The position numbers and the translations under genes were made by a program. From assembly GCA_020632875.1 (NCBI GenBank), contig JACKET010000002.1:372001-436000 (forward strand): 64,000 nt of DNA. The letters run 5' to 3'. This DNA comes from Alphaproteobacteria bacterium (GTDB lineage: Bacteria; Myxococcota_A; UBA796; GCA-2862545). Of the stretch, positions 27,169 to 35,880 are shown one piece after another. Within the stretch, counting starts at the first letter, position 1; each line of letters begins with the position of its first letter. Under the pieces are notes generated by a model that worked only from the letters and a program-made list of their open reading frames with translations, had not been told where the DNA came from and did not search any database.

Positions 27169-28806
27169 ATGGTACGGGACATGCCGTTCCGCGGGTTCCG
27201 AAGCCACTGGCTCTTCGCCGCCCTCTCTGCAGCCGTGATCACGGCGGCCGTGCTGGGCACGGAGCGCGCGTCCGCGACCCACGTGATGCTCGGGCATCGC
27301 GCGACGGTCGAGCGCGTGGCCGAGCGCCACGGCACCCTGCTCGCGCGCCGCATCGCGAGCGTCGTGCCCGAGGTGCGCTACCTCGCGGGGCGCGACGATG
27401 TCCGCGGGATGCTCGAGCGGGGCGACGGGCGCGATCCCATCGCGCAGGACATGGCCGTCCTCATGCGCGCGACGCAGCAGTTCCTGCAGCTGCGCGCGCT
27501 GGATGCCTCCGGCCGCGAGATCGTGCGCGTGAACTTCGAGGATGGCGGCGCGTTCCGCGTCCCCGACGGTGCCCTGCAGCCGAAGTCGCACCGGTACTAC
27601 TTCCGCGAGGGCATGGCCCTCGGGCCCGGCCGGGTCTACGTCTCGCCGCTCGACCTGAACATCGAGCACGGGAAGGTCGAGGAACCGCCGCGCCTCGTGC
27701 TGCGCGTGGTGGCCCCGGTGATCGGAGAGGCGGGGAACCTCGGCGTGGTCATCGCCAACCTGCCGGGCGACCCGCTGGTCCGCGAGCTGCGCGAAGAGCC
27801 CGAGAGCCGCGTGCTGCTCGTCGAGTACGGCGGCGAGACGCTCGCGACGGGAGACCCGGAGCTCGAGCGGGCGCTGCGGTCGGACCCCGGGCTGTGGGCG
27901 CGGATCGCCGCGGAGCCCGAAGGCACCGCGCTCGCCGCGGGGCACCTCGTGGCGTGGCGCGAGGTCGGCATGGCGGAGGAGCTGGAGGGCGTGGTGGAGG
28001 GCGGGCACCTCGTGGTGGCGGCGGCCATCCCGCGCGCGCTGCTCGACCCCGACGGCCCACGGCGTCGCATCGGGCTCGGTGGGGTCGGGGTCCTGAGCCT
28101 GGCGACGCTCGTGGGGCTCGCGGCCGGCCTCACGCGCGCCGAGCGCGGCCGGGAGGACGCGGCGCTGGGCCTGGCGCGCTCCGAGTCCCAGCTCCGGCGC
28201 CTCTCGGGCCTGCTGCTCGACGCCCAGGAAGAGGAGCGCAGAGCCCTGTCGCGCTGGCTCCACGACGATCTCGGGCAGCAGTTCACCGCGCTGTCGCTGC
28301 GGCTGCAGATGGCGCCCGGCATCCCGGACCCCGAGCGGCAGGGGCTCGTGGACATGCTCGAGCGCGTGGTGGGCTCGCTGCGGGGGAAGGCGCGCAACCT
28401 CCGCACCACGGCGCTCGACGACCTCGGCCTGCCCGCGGCCCTGGCGGAGCTCGTCGCGCCCTACGCGGACGGCCCGATCCGCGTGGTGCTCGATGCCCGG
28501 CTCTCGACGGAGCCCTCGCGTCCGGTGGCCGACGCCGTGTACCGCATCGCCCAGGAGGCGCTGACGAACGCCGTGCGGCACGCGCGCTGCGGCCGCGTCG
28601 ACATCGGCGTCCGGGACGGGTCCGGTGCGGTCGAGCTCACCGTGCAGGACGATGGCGCCGGGTTCGACGTGGGCTCGGCGGAGCCCGGGCTCGGCCTGCT
28701 CGGGATGGCCGAGCGTTGCGCGGGGCTCGGTGGGCGCTTCGCCGTCGAGAGCGCGCCGGGCGCCGGGACGACCGTCCGCATCCACCTGCCCCTGGAGCCG
28801 ACATGA
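27169..28806 (+). CDS. NarL-class membrane sensor histidine kinase
   Basis: A 545-residue kinase. One membrane helix near residues 13-33 is followed by a ~240-residue extracytoplasmic sensor (LQLRALDASGREIVRVN resembles double-CACHE strands) and a second helix near 300-325. The HisKA_3 box is RWLHDDLGQQF with the phospho-His near 364. The ATPase domain has the N box EALTNAVRHA near 463 and G1 DDGAGFD near 494. CACHE sensors usually bind small organic ligands; the ligand here is unknown. The stop overlaps the regulator start by ATGA. An ATG at 27181 is an alternative start. Confidence 0.9.
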   Translation: MVRDMPFRGFRSHWLFAALSAAVITAAVLGTERASATHVMLGHRATVERVAERHGTLLARRIASVVPEVRYLAGRDDVRGMLERGDGRDPIAQDMAVLMRATQQFLQLRALDASGREIVRVNFEDGGAFRVPDGALQPKSHRYYFREGMALGPGRVYVSPLDLNIEHGKVEEPPRLVLRVVAPVIGEAGNLGVVIANLPGDPLVRELREEPESRVLLVEYGGETLATGDPELERALRSDPGLWARIAAEPEGTALAAGHLVAWREVGMAEELEGVVEGGHLVVAAAIPRALLDPDGPRRRIGLGGVGVLSLATLVGLAAGLTRAERGREDAALGLARSESQLRRLSGLLLDAQEEERRALSRWLHDDLGQQFTALSLRLQMAPGIPDPERQGLVDMLERVVGSLRGKARNLRTTALDDLGLPAALAELVAPYADGPIRVVLDARLSTEPSRPVADAVYRIAQEALTNAVRHARCGRVDIGVRDGSGAVELTVQDDGAGFDVGSAEPGLGLLGMAERCAGLGGRFAVESAPGAGTTVRIHLPLEPT

Positions 28807-29441
28807 GCGTGCCGCGCGTGGTGCTGGTCGACGATCACGAGATGGTCCGCGAGGCGCTGTGCACCGCGCTCGTCTCGGAGGGCGACATCGAGGTGGTGGG
28901 GGAGGCCGCGACGTGTGTGGCGGCGCTCGCGGTCGTCGCGTCCGCCCGTCCCGACGTGCTGGTGCTCGACTACAACCTGTCCGACGGCAGCGCGATGACG
29001 GTCATTCCCGAGATCCGCGCGAAGCACCCGTCGGTCCGCATCCTCGTCCTGACCGTCCACGACAACGCGCATTACGCGACGCGCTGCATCCAGGCCGGCG
29101 CACACGGCTTCCTCGCGAAGAGCGGGCCCGTCAGGGACCTCCGCGCGGCGGTCCACCGGGTCCACGCGGGCGAGATGGTGATCCCGGCGCACCTCACCGC
29201 CGAGGTCGTCGGGTCGATGCGGAGCGGCGGCATCGGCATCGACGCCCTGTCGCCGCGGGAGTTCGAGCTCCTGCGGCTGCTCGGGTCGGGCGCGACGCTG
29301 AAAGAGGCGGCGGAGCGCCAGAACATCAGCACGAGCACGGCCAGCACGTACCGCGCGCGGCTGATGGAGAAGCTGTCCCTGCGCACGACCGGCGACATCA
29401 TCCGCTTCGCGATCGAGAACGATCTCGCGGGTCGTCCCTGA
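28803..29441 (+). CDS. NarL/FixJ-type response regulator
   Basis: A 212-residue regulator with a canonical receiver: VDDH at 9-12, phospho-Asp in VLDYNLSDG near 55, Thr in LTVHDN near 84, Lys in FLAKSG near 105. A LuxR-type helix-turn-helix follows (LSPREFELLRLLGSGATLKE from about 149). It forms a pair with the overlapping kinase. Likely target sites are the two TGTAG-N8-CTACA palindromes flanking this pair, which would give autoregulation and control of the downstream lipoprotein operon. Confidence 0.93.
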   Translation: MSVPRVVLVDDHEMVREALCTALVSEGDIEVVGEAATCVAALAVVASARPDVLVLDYNLSDGSAMTVIPEIRAKHPSVRILVLTVHDNAHYATRCIQAGAHGFLAKSGPVRDLRAAVHRVHAGEMVIPAHLTAEVVGSMRSGGIGIDALSPREFELLRLLGSGATLKEAAERQNISTSTASTYRARLMEKLSLRTTGDIIRFAIENDLAGRP

Positions 29442-29446
29442 ATTCA

Positions 29447-29464
29447 TGTAGGAGAAGAGCTACA
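29447..29464. promoter_or_regulatory. Candidate operator, TGTAG-N8-CTACA, copy 2
   Basis: Same arms and eight-base spacing as at 27139, with an unrelated spacer (GAGAAGAG instead of CGCAATTC). That points to conservation of the arms rather than a recent duplication. It lies six bases after the regulator stop and about 70 bases before the first lipoprotein start. Confidence 0.55.
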
Positions 29465-29535
29465 GTGGAAGGGTTGGATTCACGACAGGTCGTCGGCGAT
29501 GGTGCGAGCGACCCTGTCCTGCGGGAGGTCCTGTG

Positions 29536-30735
29536 ATGATTGGCAGGCGGTATGTGGTGCTGGCCGCGGTGTTGGTGGCCGCAGGGTGCAAGGATGGCGA
29601 AGACACCGATGTGCCCGAGCTGTGCGCGGGCGATTCGGGCACCGTGTGCATCGTGGCAGGAACGGGGTCCGCGGGGTCGCGCGAAGGCGAGCCCGATCCG
29701 CTCGCGAACCCGCTCTACGGCCCGATGGACGTCGAGCTCCGCGACGGCACGTCCGATTTCTTCATCGGCGACTGGAACAACCACAAGATCCGGTTCGTCG
29801 AGGGCGGCGAGATGCGCACGGTCGTCGGCACCGACTTCCTCGGCGACGGCGATCCCGACTTCCAGGAGCGCGTCCCGCCGGGGGTCCCGGGCACGACGGT
29901 GGCGCTGAACCACCCGACCCAGCTCGAGTGGAACCCGGTCACGAACAAGCTCCTCCTCCCGAGCTGGCACAACCACCGCGTGCGCCAGTGGGATCCGGTC
30001 ACGGGCAACTCCCTCGTGGTGTGCGCCGACACCGAGATCGACGACGGCAACGGCGCGAATGCGGGCTTCGCGGGCGACGGGGGCCCGGCGGCGGATGCGC
30101 TGATGGCGTTCCCGAACTCCATCGCGGTCGACCCGCTCGACGGCAGCTTCTGGCTGCTCCCCAGCAACAACAACCGCGTCCGGTGGGTCGCGGCCGACTT
30201 CTCGCTCATCGACACGGTCGCCGGCAACGGCACCCGCGGGTACGAAGGCGACGGCGGCGACGCGCTCGAGGCGGCTTTCTACTTCTGGGCGGCCGACGAC
30301 CTGCAGCCCGAGCCGAGCGGCTCCCTCGCGTTCGACCCCTCCGAGCGCAAGCTCTACGTCGCCGACACGAGCAACCACGTGATCCGGGTCTTCGACGTGA
30401 CCACGGGCACGATCGAGACGCTCCCCGGCACCGGCGTGCAGGGACTGCCCGGCGGTGACTGCGACCCCGCGGCACTGTGCTTCCCGCGCGACATCGAGCT
30501 GCTCGACCGCACGCTCTACATCGCCGACACCGACAACGACCTCGTGCGCGCGTACGACCTCGACACCGGCACGATGACCACCGTGGCGGGCACGGGCGAG
30601 CGCGGCGCGGGCGAAGACGGCCTGCCGCCGCTCGAGACGAAGCTCAACCGCCCGTTCGGCATCGATGTCGGCGCCGACGGCGCGATCTACATCGCCGACA
30701 CGTACAACCACGTCATCCGGAAGGTGATCCCATGA
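29536..30735 (+). CDS. NHL-repeat lipoprotein, first of five lipoprotein genes
   Basis: A 399-residue lipoprotein. The lipobox VLVAAGC is followed by KDGEDTD, then an NHL-type beta-propeller with blades such as SLAFDPSERKLYVADT and a closing GAIYIADTYNHVIRKV. The first blade carries an unusual DWNNHKIR motif shared with the next gene. The AGDGGPA-type loop (GFAGDGGPAADA) is a hallmark of this NHL subgroup. ATG 29536 has GGAGG seven bases upstream. Predicted to sit on the outer or inner membrane facing outward and bind a ligand or partner protein. The stop overlaps the next start by ATGA. Confidence 0.87.
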   Translation: MIGRRYVVLAAVLVAAGCKDGEDTDVPELCAGDSGTVCIVAGTGSAGSREGEPDPLANPLYGPMDVELRDGTSDFFIGDWNNHKIRFVEGGEMRTVVGTDFLGDGDPDFQERVPPGVPGTTVALNHPTQLEWNPVTNKLLLPSWHNHRVRQWDPVTGNSLVVCADTEIDDGNGANAGFAGDGGPAADALMAFPNSIAVDPLDGSFWLLPSNNNRVRWVAADFSLIDTVAGNGTRGYEGDGGDALEAAFYFWAADDLQPEPSGSLAFDPSERKLYVADTSNHVIRVFDVTTGTIETLPGTGVQGLPGGDCDPAALCFPRDIELLDRTLYIADTDNDLVRAYDLDTGTMTTVAGTGERGAGEDGLPPLETKLNRPFGIDVGADGAIYIADTYNHVIRKVIP

Positions 30736-31901
30736 CCCGCCTCGCGCCCTTCCTCGCCGTCGCCGTGCTCGCGAGTGCCTGCAAGCAGGGCGACGACCCC
30801 GGCGAGTGCGCCGTGGGCGAGATCTGCACCTGGTTCGGCACCCCCGAGATCGCGGGCCTCGCCGACGAGGGCACGTACCGGCTCGACGCCTCCACGTTCT
30901 GGGTCACCGACGTCGAGTTCCACCCGGTCGATGGCTGGCCCATCATCATGGACTGGAACAACCACCGCCTCATCACGCTCGACGAGAACGAGGCCGTGAA
31001 GGTGCTCACGGGCGTGGGCGGTCAGCTCGGCGACGGTCCCGAGGGCGACGCGACGGTGGCCGAGTGGAACCACCCGACCGACGTGGCCTGGCTCCCCGAC
31101 GACTCGGTCGTGCTGGCGGCGTGGCACAACTCACGCATCGTGAAGTTCGACCCCGACTTCCAGAACGTCGAGTTCATCGCCGGAACGGGCGGCCGCGACT
31201 TCGCGGGCGACGGCGGCCCCGCCACCGAGGCCGTGCTCGATCTGCCGTGCGGCATCCGCACCGCAGCCGACGGCACGATCTACCTCGCCGACATGGCGAA
31301 CCAGCGCATCCGCGCCATCGACCCGGCGGGCATCATCGACAGCGTCGCCGGCAACGGCGAGCACGGCTTCAACGGCGACGGCGCGGCCCTCGAGACGAGC
31401 TTCGCGAGCCCGGCGCTCCAGCGCGCCGAGCCGGCCTTCAAGTTCGAGCTGTTCGACGGCGACATCTACGTGGCCGACACGCACAACGGCCGCGTGCGGC
31501 GCTTCGACATCGCCGCCGGCACCGTCGAGACCATCGCGGGCCGCGGCGAGACGCCCGAGAACTCCGACAACGGCACGGCCTGCACGGCGGGCTGTGGCTA
31601 CGGCGGAGACGGGGGTCCCGCGACCGACGCGATGCTGAACACGCCGTCCGACGTGGCGGTCGGGCCCGACGGCTCGGTGTACATCGCCGACACCGACAAC
31701 TCGTGCATCCGCGTCGTGCGCGACGGCGTGATCGAGACCTTCGCGGGCATCTGCGGGCAGCGCGGCTTCGAGGGCGACCACGTCGACCCGACCGAAGCCC
31801 TGATGAACCGCCCGTTCGGGGTGTCGACCGACCCCGCCGGCAACGTGTACATCTCCGACACCTACAACAGCGTCATCCGCGTGGTGAAGGTCGAAGAGTG
31901 A
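30732..31901 (+). CDS. NHL-repeat lipoprotein, second
   Basis: A 389-residue lipoprotein; the lipobox AVLASAC leads into KQGDD. It is paralogous to the upstream protein, with DWNNHRLIT near the start, DFAGDGGPATEA and GYGGDGGPATDA loops, and an ISDTYNSVIRVVK end. It contains several extra Cys residues (for example CTAGCGYGG) that could form disulfides outside the cytoplasm. The start overlaps the first gene, and its stop overlaps the third (GTGA), so the operon is tightly coupled. Confidence 0.87.
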   Translation: MTRLAPFLAVAVLASACKQGDDPGECAVGEICTWFGTPEIAGLADEGTYRLDASTFWVTDVEFHPVDGWPIIMDWNNHRLITLDENEAVKVLTGVGGQLGDGPEGDATVAEWNHPTDVAWLPDDSVVLAAWHNSRIVKFDPDFQNVEFIAGTGGRDFAGDGGPATEAVLDLPCGIRTAADGTIYLADMANQRIRAIDPAGIIDSVAGNGEHGFNGDGAALETSFASPALQRAEPAFKFELFDGDIYVADTHNGRVRRFDIAAGTVETIAGRGETPENSDNGTACTAGCGYGGDGGPATDAMLNTPSDVAVGPDGSVYIADTDNSCIRVVRDGVIETFAGICGQRGFEGDHVDPTEALMNRPFGVSTDPAGNVYISDTYNSVIRVVKVEE

Positions 31902-33010
31902 GTCTCCGCCGCGCCGGGTGCGGCCGGTTCGCCGTCCTCGCGGTGGCCGTCCTCGTGGGCTGCGTGTCACCCGACCACTGCCCGACAGGGCGGTTGTGCT
32001 CGGTGATGGGGAACGGTGAGCTCGGATTCAACGGCGACGGCCTGCCCGCCGCCGAGACCCGGCTCGCTTCGCCCACGTCCGTTGCGGTAGCCCCGGATGG
32101 ACGCCCGGTCGCGGTGGACTACTCGAACATGCGCCTGCGCGTCGTGCGCGACGGGCTCGTCGAGACCCTCGTGGGCAGCGGCGAGCACGCGTACTCCGAG
32201 CTGGGCGTCGACGCGCGCGACACCCCGCTCGAGAACCCGATCGACGCGAAGTGGGGGCCCGACGGCGTGCTGTACGTGCTGCCCCAGCACGAGGGTCGGG
32301 TGATCATGATCGGGCCCGACGACATCGTCGAGCCGTGCATCGGCACGGGCATCATCGGCGACTACGGCGACGGCGTGCACGCGCTCGACGCGCGCATGGG
32401 CTTCGGGGCCGGGCTCGCGATCGACTCCGACGGCACCGTGTACATCAGCGACCAGGGCTTCAACCGCGTTCGTCGCGTGGGGCCCGATGGCACCATCCGC
32501 ACCGTGCTCGGCACGGGGAGCGCCGGCGAAGGGGCGCCCGGGTACGGGCCGGAGGTCGCCATCGCCGGCGTGGAGCGCATCGCGCTGGACGTGGAGCGGA
32601 ACCGCCTCCTCGTCGCCGACGCGATGAACCACCGCGTATTGGCGATGGACCTCGACGATCTGCAGGTCACGCTCGTCGCGGGCTCGGGCGCACGGGGCTA
32701 CGCGGGCGACGGGGGGCCCGCGGTCGAGGCCGAGCTGAACAACCCGGTCGGCGTCGAGGTGACGCCGGACGGGCACGTGCTGATCGGCGATCTCGCGAAC
32801 CGCGTCATCCGCGTGGTCACGCCCGAGGGCACCATCTCGACGCTCGCGGGTGGCGGCGACCCGGAGGTCCACGGCTACCCGGCCCGGCCCGAAGAGGCGC
32901 CTCTCCGGGGTCCTGCGGGAATGGCCTGGAGCGACGAGGGCGACCTGTTGATCGCAGACCGTTCCGGGCACAGGATCCTGCGCTGGAGGGGAGTCGAGGA
33001 TGCGCTTTGA
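31898..33010 (+). CDS. NHL-repeat lipoprotein, third
   Basis: A 370-residue lipoprotein from a GTG start, with the lipobox VAVLVGC followed by VSPDHC. NHL blades are clear (GTVYISDQGFNRVRRV, GYAGDGGPAVEAELNNP, HVLIGDLANRVIRVV). The first blade has DYSNMRLRVV in place of DWNNH. Same role class as the two preceding propellers. It overlaps the following CxxCH gene by 11 bases. Confidence 0.85.
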   Translation: MSLRRAGCGRFAVLAVAVLVGCVSPDHCPTGRLCSVMGNGELGFNGDGLPAAETRLASPTSVAVAPDGRPVAVDYSNMRLRVVRDGLVETLVGSGEHAYSELGVDARDTPLENPIDAKWGPDGVLYVLPQHEGRVIMIGPDDIVEPCIGTGIIGDYGDGVHALDARMGFGAGLAIDSDGTVYISDQGFNRVRRVGPDGTIRTVLGTGSAGEGAPGYGPEVAIAGVERIALDVERNRLLVADAMNHRVLAMDLDDLQVTLVAGSGARGYAGDGGPAVEAELNNPVGVEVTPDGHVLIGDLANRVIRVVTPEGTISTLAGGGDPEVHGYPARPEEAPLRGPAGMAWSDEGDLLIADRSGHRILRWRGVEDAL

Positions 33011-33368
33011 GGGATTCGTGGTCGGGCTCGTGCTGGCCGGATGCAACGGGGCTCCGCCCGACACCGACGAAGAGGGCCTGCCGACCGAGCTCGGCGACTG
33101 CGCGTCGGGCACGTCGCTCACGTGGGTCGACGTCGAGCCGATCTTCGTCGAGAGCTGCACGAGCTGCCATTCGACGACACTCGAGGGGCCGCTGCGGAAC
33201 AGCGCGCCCGCGGCCGTGAACTACGACACGCCCGAGGTCGCCCGGAACGGCGCGTTCTCGACCTGGACGCAGATCCGGCTCGAGCGGATGCCGCTGACGG
33301 GCGGTCCGCTCGTGGAAGACGACGCCCTCGTGGTCTGGGAGTGGCTGTCGTGCGGGGGGCCGGCTTGA
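33000..33368 (+). CDS. Small lipoprotein with CxxCH haem-type motif
   Basis: A 122-residue lipoprotein with lipobox LVLAGC. The body holds one CTSCH motif near residue 55 with a downstream Met in LERMPLTGG near 96. This spacing is seen in planctomycete/myxobacterial small c-type cytochromes, in which Met can be the sixth haem ligand. No cytochrome maturation genes are in the window. It sits in the middle of the propeller operon, suggesting that the surface complex may carry out redox chemistry. Confidence 0.75.
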   Translation: MRFEGFVVGLVLAGCNGAPPDTDEEGLPTELGDCASGTSLTWVDVEPIFVESCTSCHSTTLEGPLRNSAPAAVNYDTPEVARNGAFSTWTQIRLERMPLTGGPLVEDDALVVWEWLSCGGPA

Positions 33369-34423
33369 GGCGGACGCTGCTCCTGGCGCTCCTGGCATTC
33401 GGCTGCAAGGACGCGAAGGACGAGACCGACATGCCCACCTGCGCGGACGCGCCGGGCTGCGTCGTCGCCGAAGGGCTCTCCGCGGGGCTGCTGTGCGTGC
33501 GGGCGCTGGCGGACGACGACGTGTGGATCGTGGGCGCATCGCCCGATCCGTCCGATGGGACGGGGCCTGTCGCGCTGCACTTCGACGGGTCCGGGTGGAC
33601 GCGTCTCGACACGTCGACGTGGGCCGGCTCCGAGCTGTGGTGGGCGTGGGTGACGCCGTCGGAGGCCGTGTTCGTCGGCAACGGCGGGCTCATCCTCGAG
33701 CACGACCGGGCGAGCGGCGCGCTGGCGAAGATCGACGGCCCCGACGCGGGAATCACGTTCTTCGGCGTGTGGGGCGCCGGTCCCGACGACCTGTGGGCGG
33801 TCGGGATGAGCGACGGGGGCAATGGTCCCGCGGCGCTGTGGCGACGGCAGCAGGGCGTGTGGGCGGCGTGGGAGGACCCGGTCCTCGGCGCCGGCGAAGA
33901 CGGCGCGACGTGGTTCAAGGTCCACGGGACGGCCGCGAACGACGTGTGGCTCGTGGGCACTCAGGGCCGCGCGGCCCACTGGGATGGCTCGGCGCTCACG
34001 CTCGTGCCGACCGACGGCGAGGCGAGCACCGCGACGGCGCCGCTGCTCACGGTCGACGCGGGGGGCGAGCGTCCCATCGCGGTCGGGGGCGCCGGGAACG
34101 GCCTGATCCTCGAGTACGACGGCACGATATGGAAGGACCTGAGTCCCGACTTCGTGCCCGGGTTCAACGGCGTGTGCACGGGTCCCGACGGTTCCGCGAC
34201 GGCGGTGGGGCAGTACGGGCTCTACGCGGTGCGCGACGGGGGCACGTGGGTCGGTCCGACCGACCTCGGCATCACGCCGCTCACGACCGAGGACTGGCAC
34301 GGCTGCGCGGTGACGCCGACGGGCCGGGTGTGGGTGGTCGGCGGGCACATCGCGGCGCGCCCGCTGAACGCGGGGGTCATCGGGTACCGCGGCGAGGACG
34401 TGCCGGTCGGGCCGACTCTGTAG
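33365..34423 (+). CDS. Beta-propeller-like lipoprotein, fifth of the cluster
   Basis: A 352-residue lipoprotein starting at TTG 33365 (overlapping the previous stop), with lipobox LLAFGC. Repeated blocks such as VWGAGPDDLWAVG and GTAANDVWLVG are the W-x-V-G repeats common in myxobacterial secreted propellers. It ends the operon; the following 1.4 kb is repeat DNA. Function unknown, presumably part of the same extracytoplasmic assembly. Confidence 0.82.
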   Translation: MRRTLLLALLAFGCKDAKDETDMPTCADAPGCVVAEGLSAGLLCVRALADDDVWIVGASPDPSDGTGPVALHFDGSGWTRLDTSTWAGSELWWAWVTPSEAVFVGNGGLILEHDRASGALAKIDGPDAGITFFGVWGAGPDDLWAVGMSDGGNGPAALWRRQQGVWAAWEDPVLGAGEDGATWFKVHGTAANDVWLVGTQGRAAHWDGSALTLVPTDGEASTATAPLLTVDAGGERPIAVGGAGNGLILEYDGTIWKDLSPDFVPGFNGVCTGPDGSATAVGQYGLYAVRDGGTWVGPTDLGITPLTTEDWHGCAVTPTGRVWVVGGHIAARPLNAGVIGYRGEDVPVGPTL

Positions 34424-34439
34424 CCGTCGTCTCACGAGT

Positions 34440-34545
34440 GTGTCGGAGGGGGGCGGGCTTCGAGCGTCTCGCATCACGCAGATGACGCGGATGGACGCGG
34501 ATGACGCAGAAACGAGGTTGTCTCGGGTGGGGCGTCCTCGTGCCC
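34440..34545. repeat. Dispersed GCAGATGACGC-type repeat
   Basis: The block GGGCTTCGAGCGTCTC, then two ACGCAGATGACGCGGATGG-like units, then ACGCAGAAAC and a GGGGCGTCCTCGT segment, matches 13016-13107 and (inverted) 14092-14185 in order. It begins 17 bases after the last lipoprotein gene. No coding sense is apparent. Confidence 0.75.
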
Positions 34546-34589
34546 CCCTCGTGTTGAAGGACGCGTTGGCCTTCGTGGACGCGATGGCG

Positions 34590-34810
34590 GAGCACAGAGC
34601 CCGGTCGAGTTTCACATCCGGCGCACAGAGTGCCCTCGAGTTTCACACTTCGGGGTGCGCGACCGCCCGGAACGACGAATGCTCCGACTCCGATCGCGAC
34701 TTCATCGGCGTTCATCCGTGAGTGGACCAGCGCGACGATGGCTCGGTGTGAAACTCACCCGGGCTCTGCGTCCGGACTGTGAAATTCAGCCGGGCTCTGT
34801 GTCCGGGTGC
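34590..34810. repeat. TGTGAAACTC...GGGCTCTG units, two in each orientation
   Basis: Units near 34600 and 34625 (AGAGCCCGGTCGAGTTTCAC and CAGAGTGCCCTCGAGTTTCA) face two near 34748 and 34778 (TGTGAAACTCACCCGGGCTC and TGTGAAATTCAGCCGGGCTC), forming an inverted pair of direct repeats. Similar half-units occur at 13557-13615. Confidence 0.7.
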
Positions 34811-34885
34811 AGAAGGTCGCAGCGATGTACGCCCGATCTCTCCGTCCCTCCGTCCCTTCGTGTCCTCCGTGCTGAGAAAAGGTGC

Positions 34886-35830
34886 CCCTGAACGCCTCGG
34901 TCTTTCGAACGCCCCTCGGAGAGCGCGTCACCGCCGGGCGAATTCTCAGCACGGAGGGTCGGAGGACGGGAGGGACACGGAGTCCAACGCCGTCGACCGA
35001 GCGTCGGTCGGTCCCCGAAGGCGAGGTGGACTGGGAGCGTCCCAGGTGGACTGGGTTCGCGCTCCTGGGGCCAGGCCCCGCGGCCGTGACCGAGGCCGCC
35101 CTTGGCCGAGAGCCTCCGTGTCCTCCGTTCCTCCGTGTCCACCGTGCTGAGAGAACGCGCCCCTGAACGCCTCGGTCTTCGAACGCCCCTCAGAGAGCGC
35201 GTCACCGCCGGGCGAAATCTCAGCACGGAGGGTCGGAGGACAGGAGGGACACGGAGTCCGTCGCCGTCGACCCGAGCGTCGGTCGGTCCCCGAAGACGAG
35301 GTGGACTGCGAATCCCAGGTTCGGCACCCAGAGCCGGCCCACGTGGACTCGGGTGGGTTCGCGCTTGGGGCCAGGCCCGCGGCCGTGACCGAGGCCGCCC
35401 TTGGCCGAGAGCCTCCGTGTCCTCCGTCCCTCCGTGTCCTCCGTGCTGAGAGAACGCGCCCCTGAACGCCTCGGTCTTCGAACGCCCCTCGGAGAGCGCG
35501 TCACCGCGGGTCGAATTCTCAGCACGGAGGGTCGGAGGACCGGAGGGACACGGAGTCCGTCGTCGTCGAGGCGCGTTGGTCAGTCCCCGAAGACGAGGTG
35601 GACTGCGAATCCCGGGTTCGGCACCCAGAGCAGGCCCACGCGGACATGGGGTCGCACGCTTGGGCCAGGCCCCCGCGGCGTCACCGAGCCCGCCGTCTGC
35701 GAGAGCCTCCGTGTCCTCCGTCCCTCCGTGTCCTCCGCGCTGAGAGAACGGCCCCTGAACGCCTCGGTCTTCGAACGCCCCATCGGAGAGCGCGTCCCCG
35801 CCGGTCGAACCTCTCGGCGAGGCCGGATCC
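34886..35830. repeat. 275-300 bp tandem array containing long palindromes
   Basis: The block CCCCTGAACGCCTCGGTCTT recurs at about 34886, 35160, 35459 and 35752. Within each period, a ~39-base arm rich in CTCCGTGTCCTCCGT and ending CGTGCTGAGA is matched about 70 bases later by its reverse complement, starting TCTCAGCACGGAGG. Each unit can form a long hairpin or cruciform. No gene is seen in 34424-35880. Confidence 0.88.
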
Positions 35831-35880
35831 GGCTCGACCCCCCGAGGCGTGCCCTAGGGAACGGGTTTTCGTGGGAGCCG

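Noticed and set aside
34886..35830. CRISPR array
   Set aside because: Units are 275-300 bases with long internal palindromes and near-identical inter-repeat DNA; there are no short repeats with unique spacers and no cas genes.
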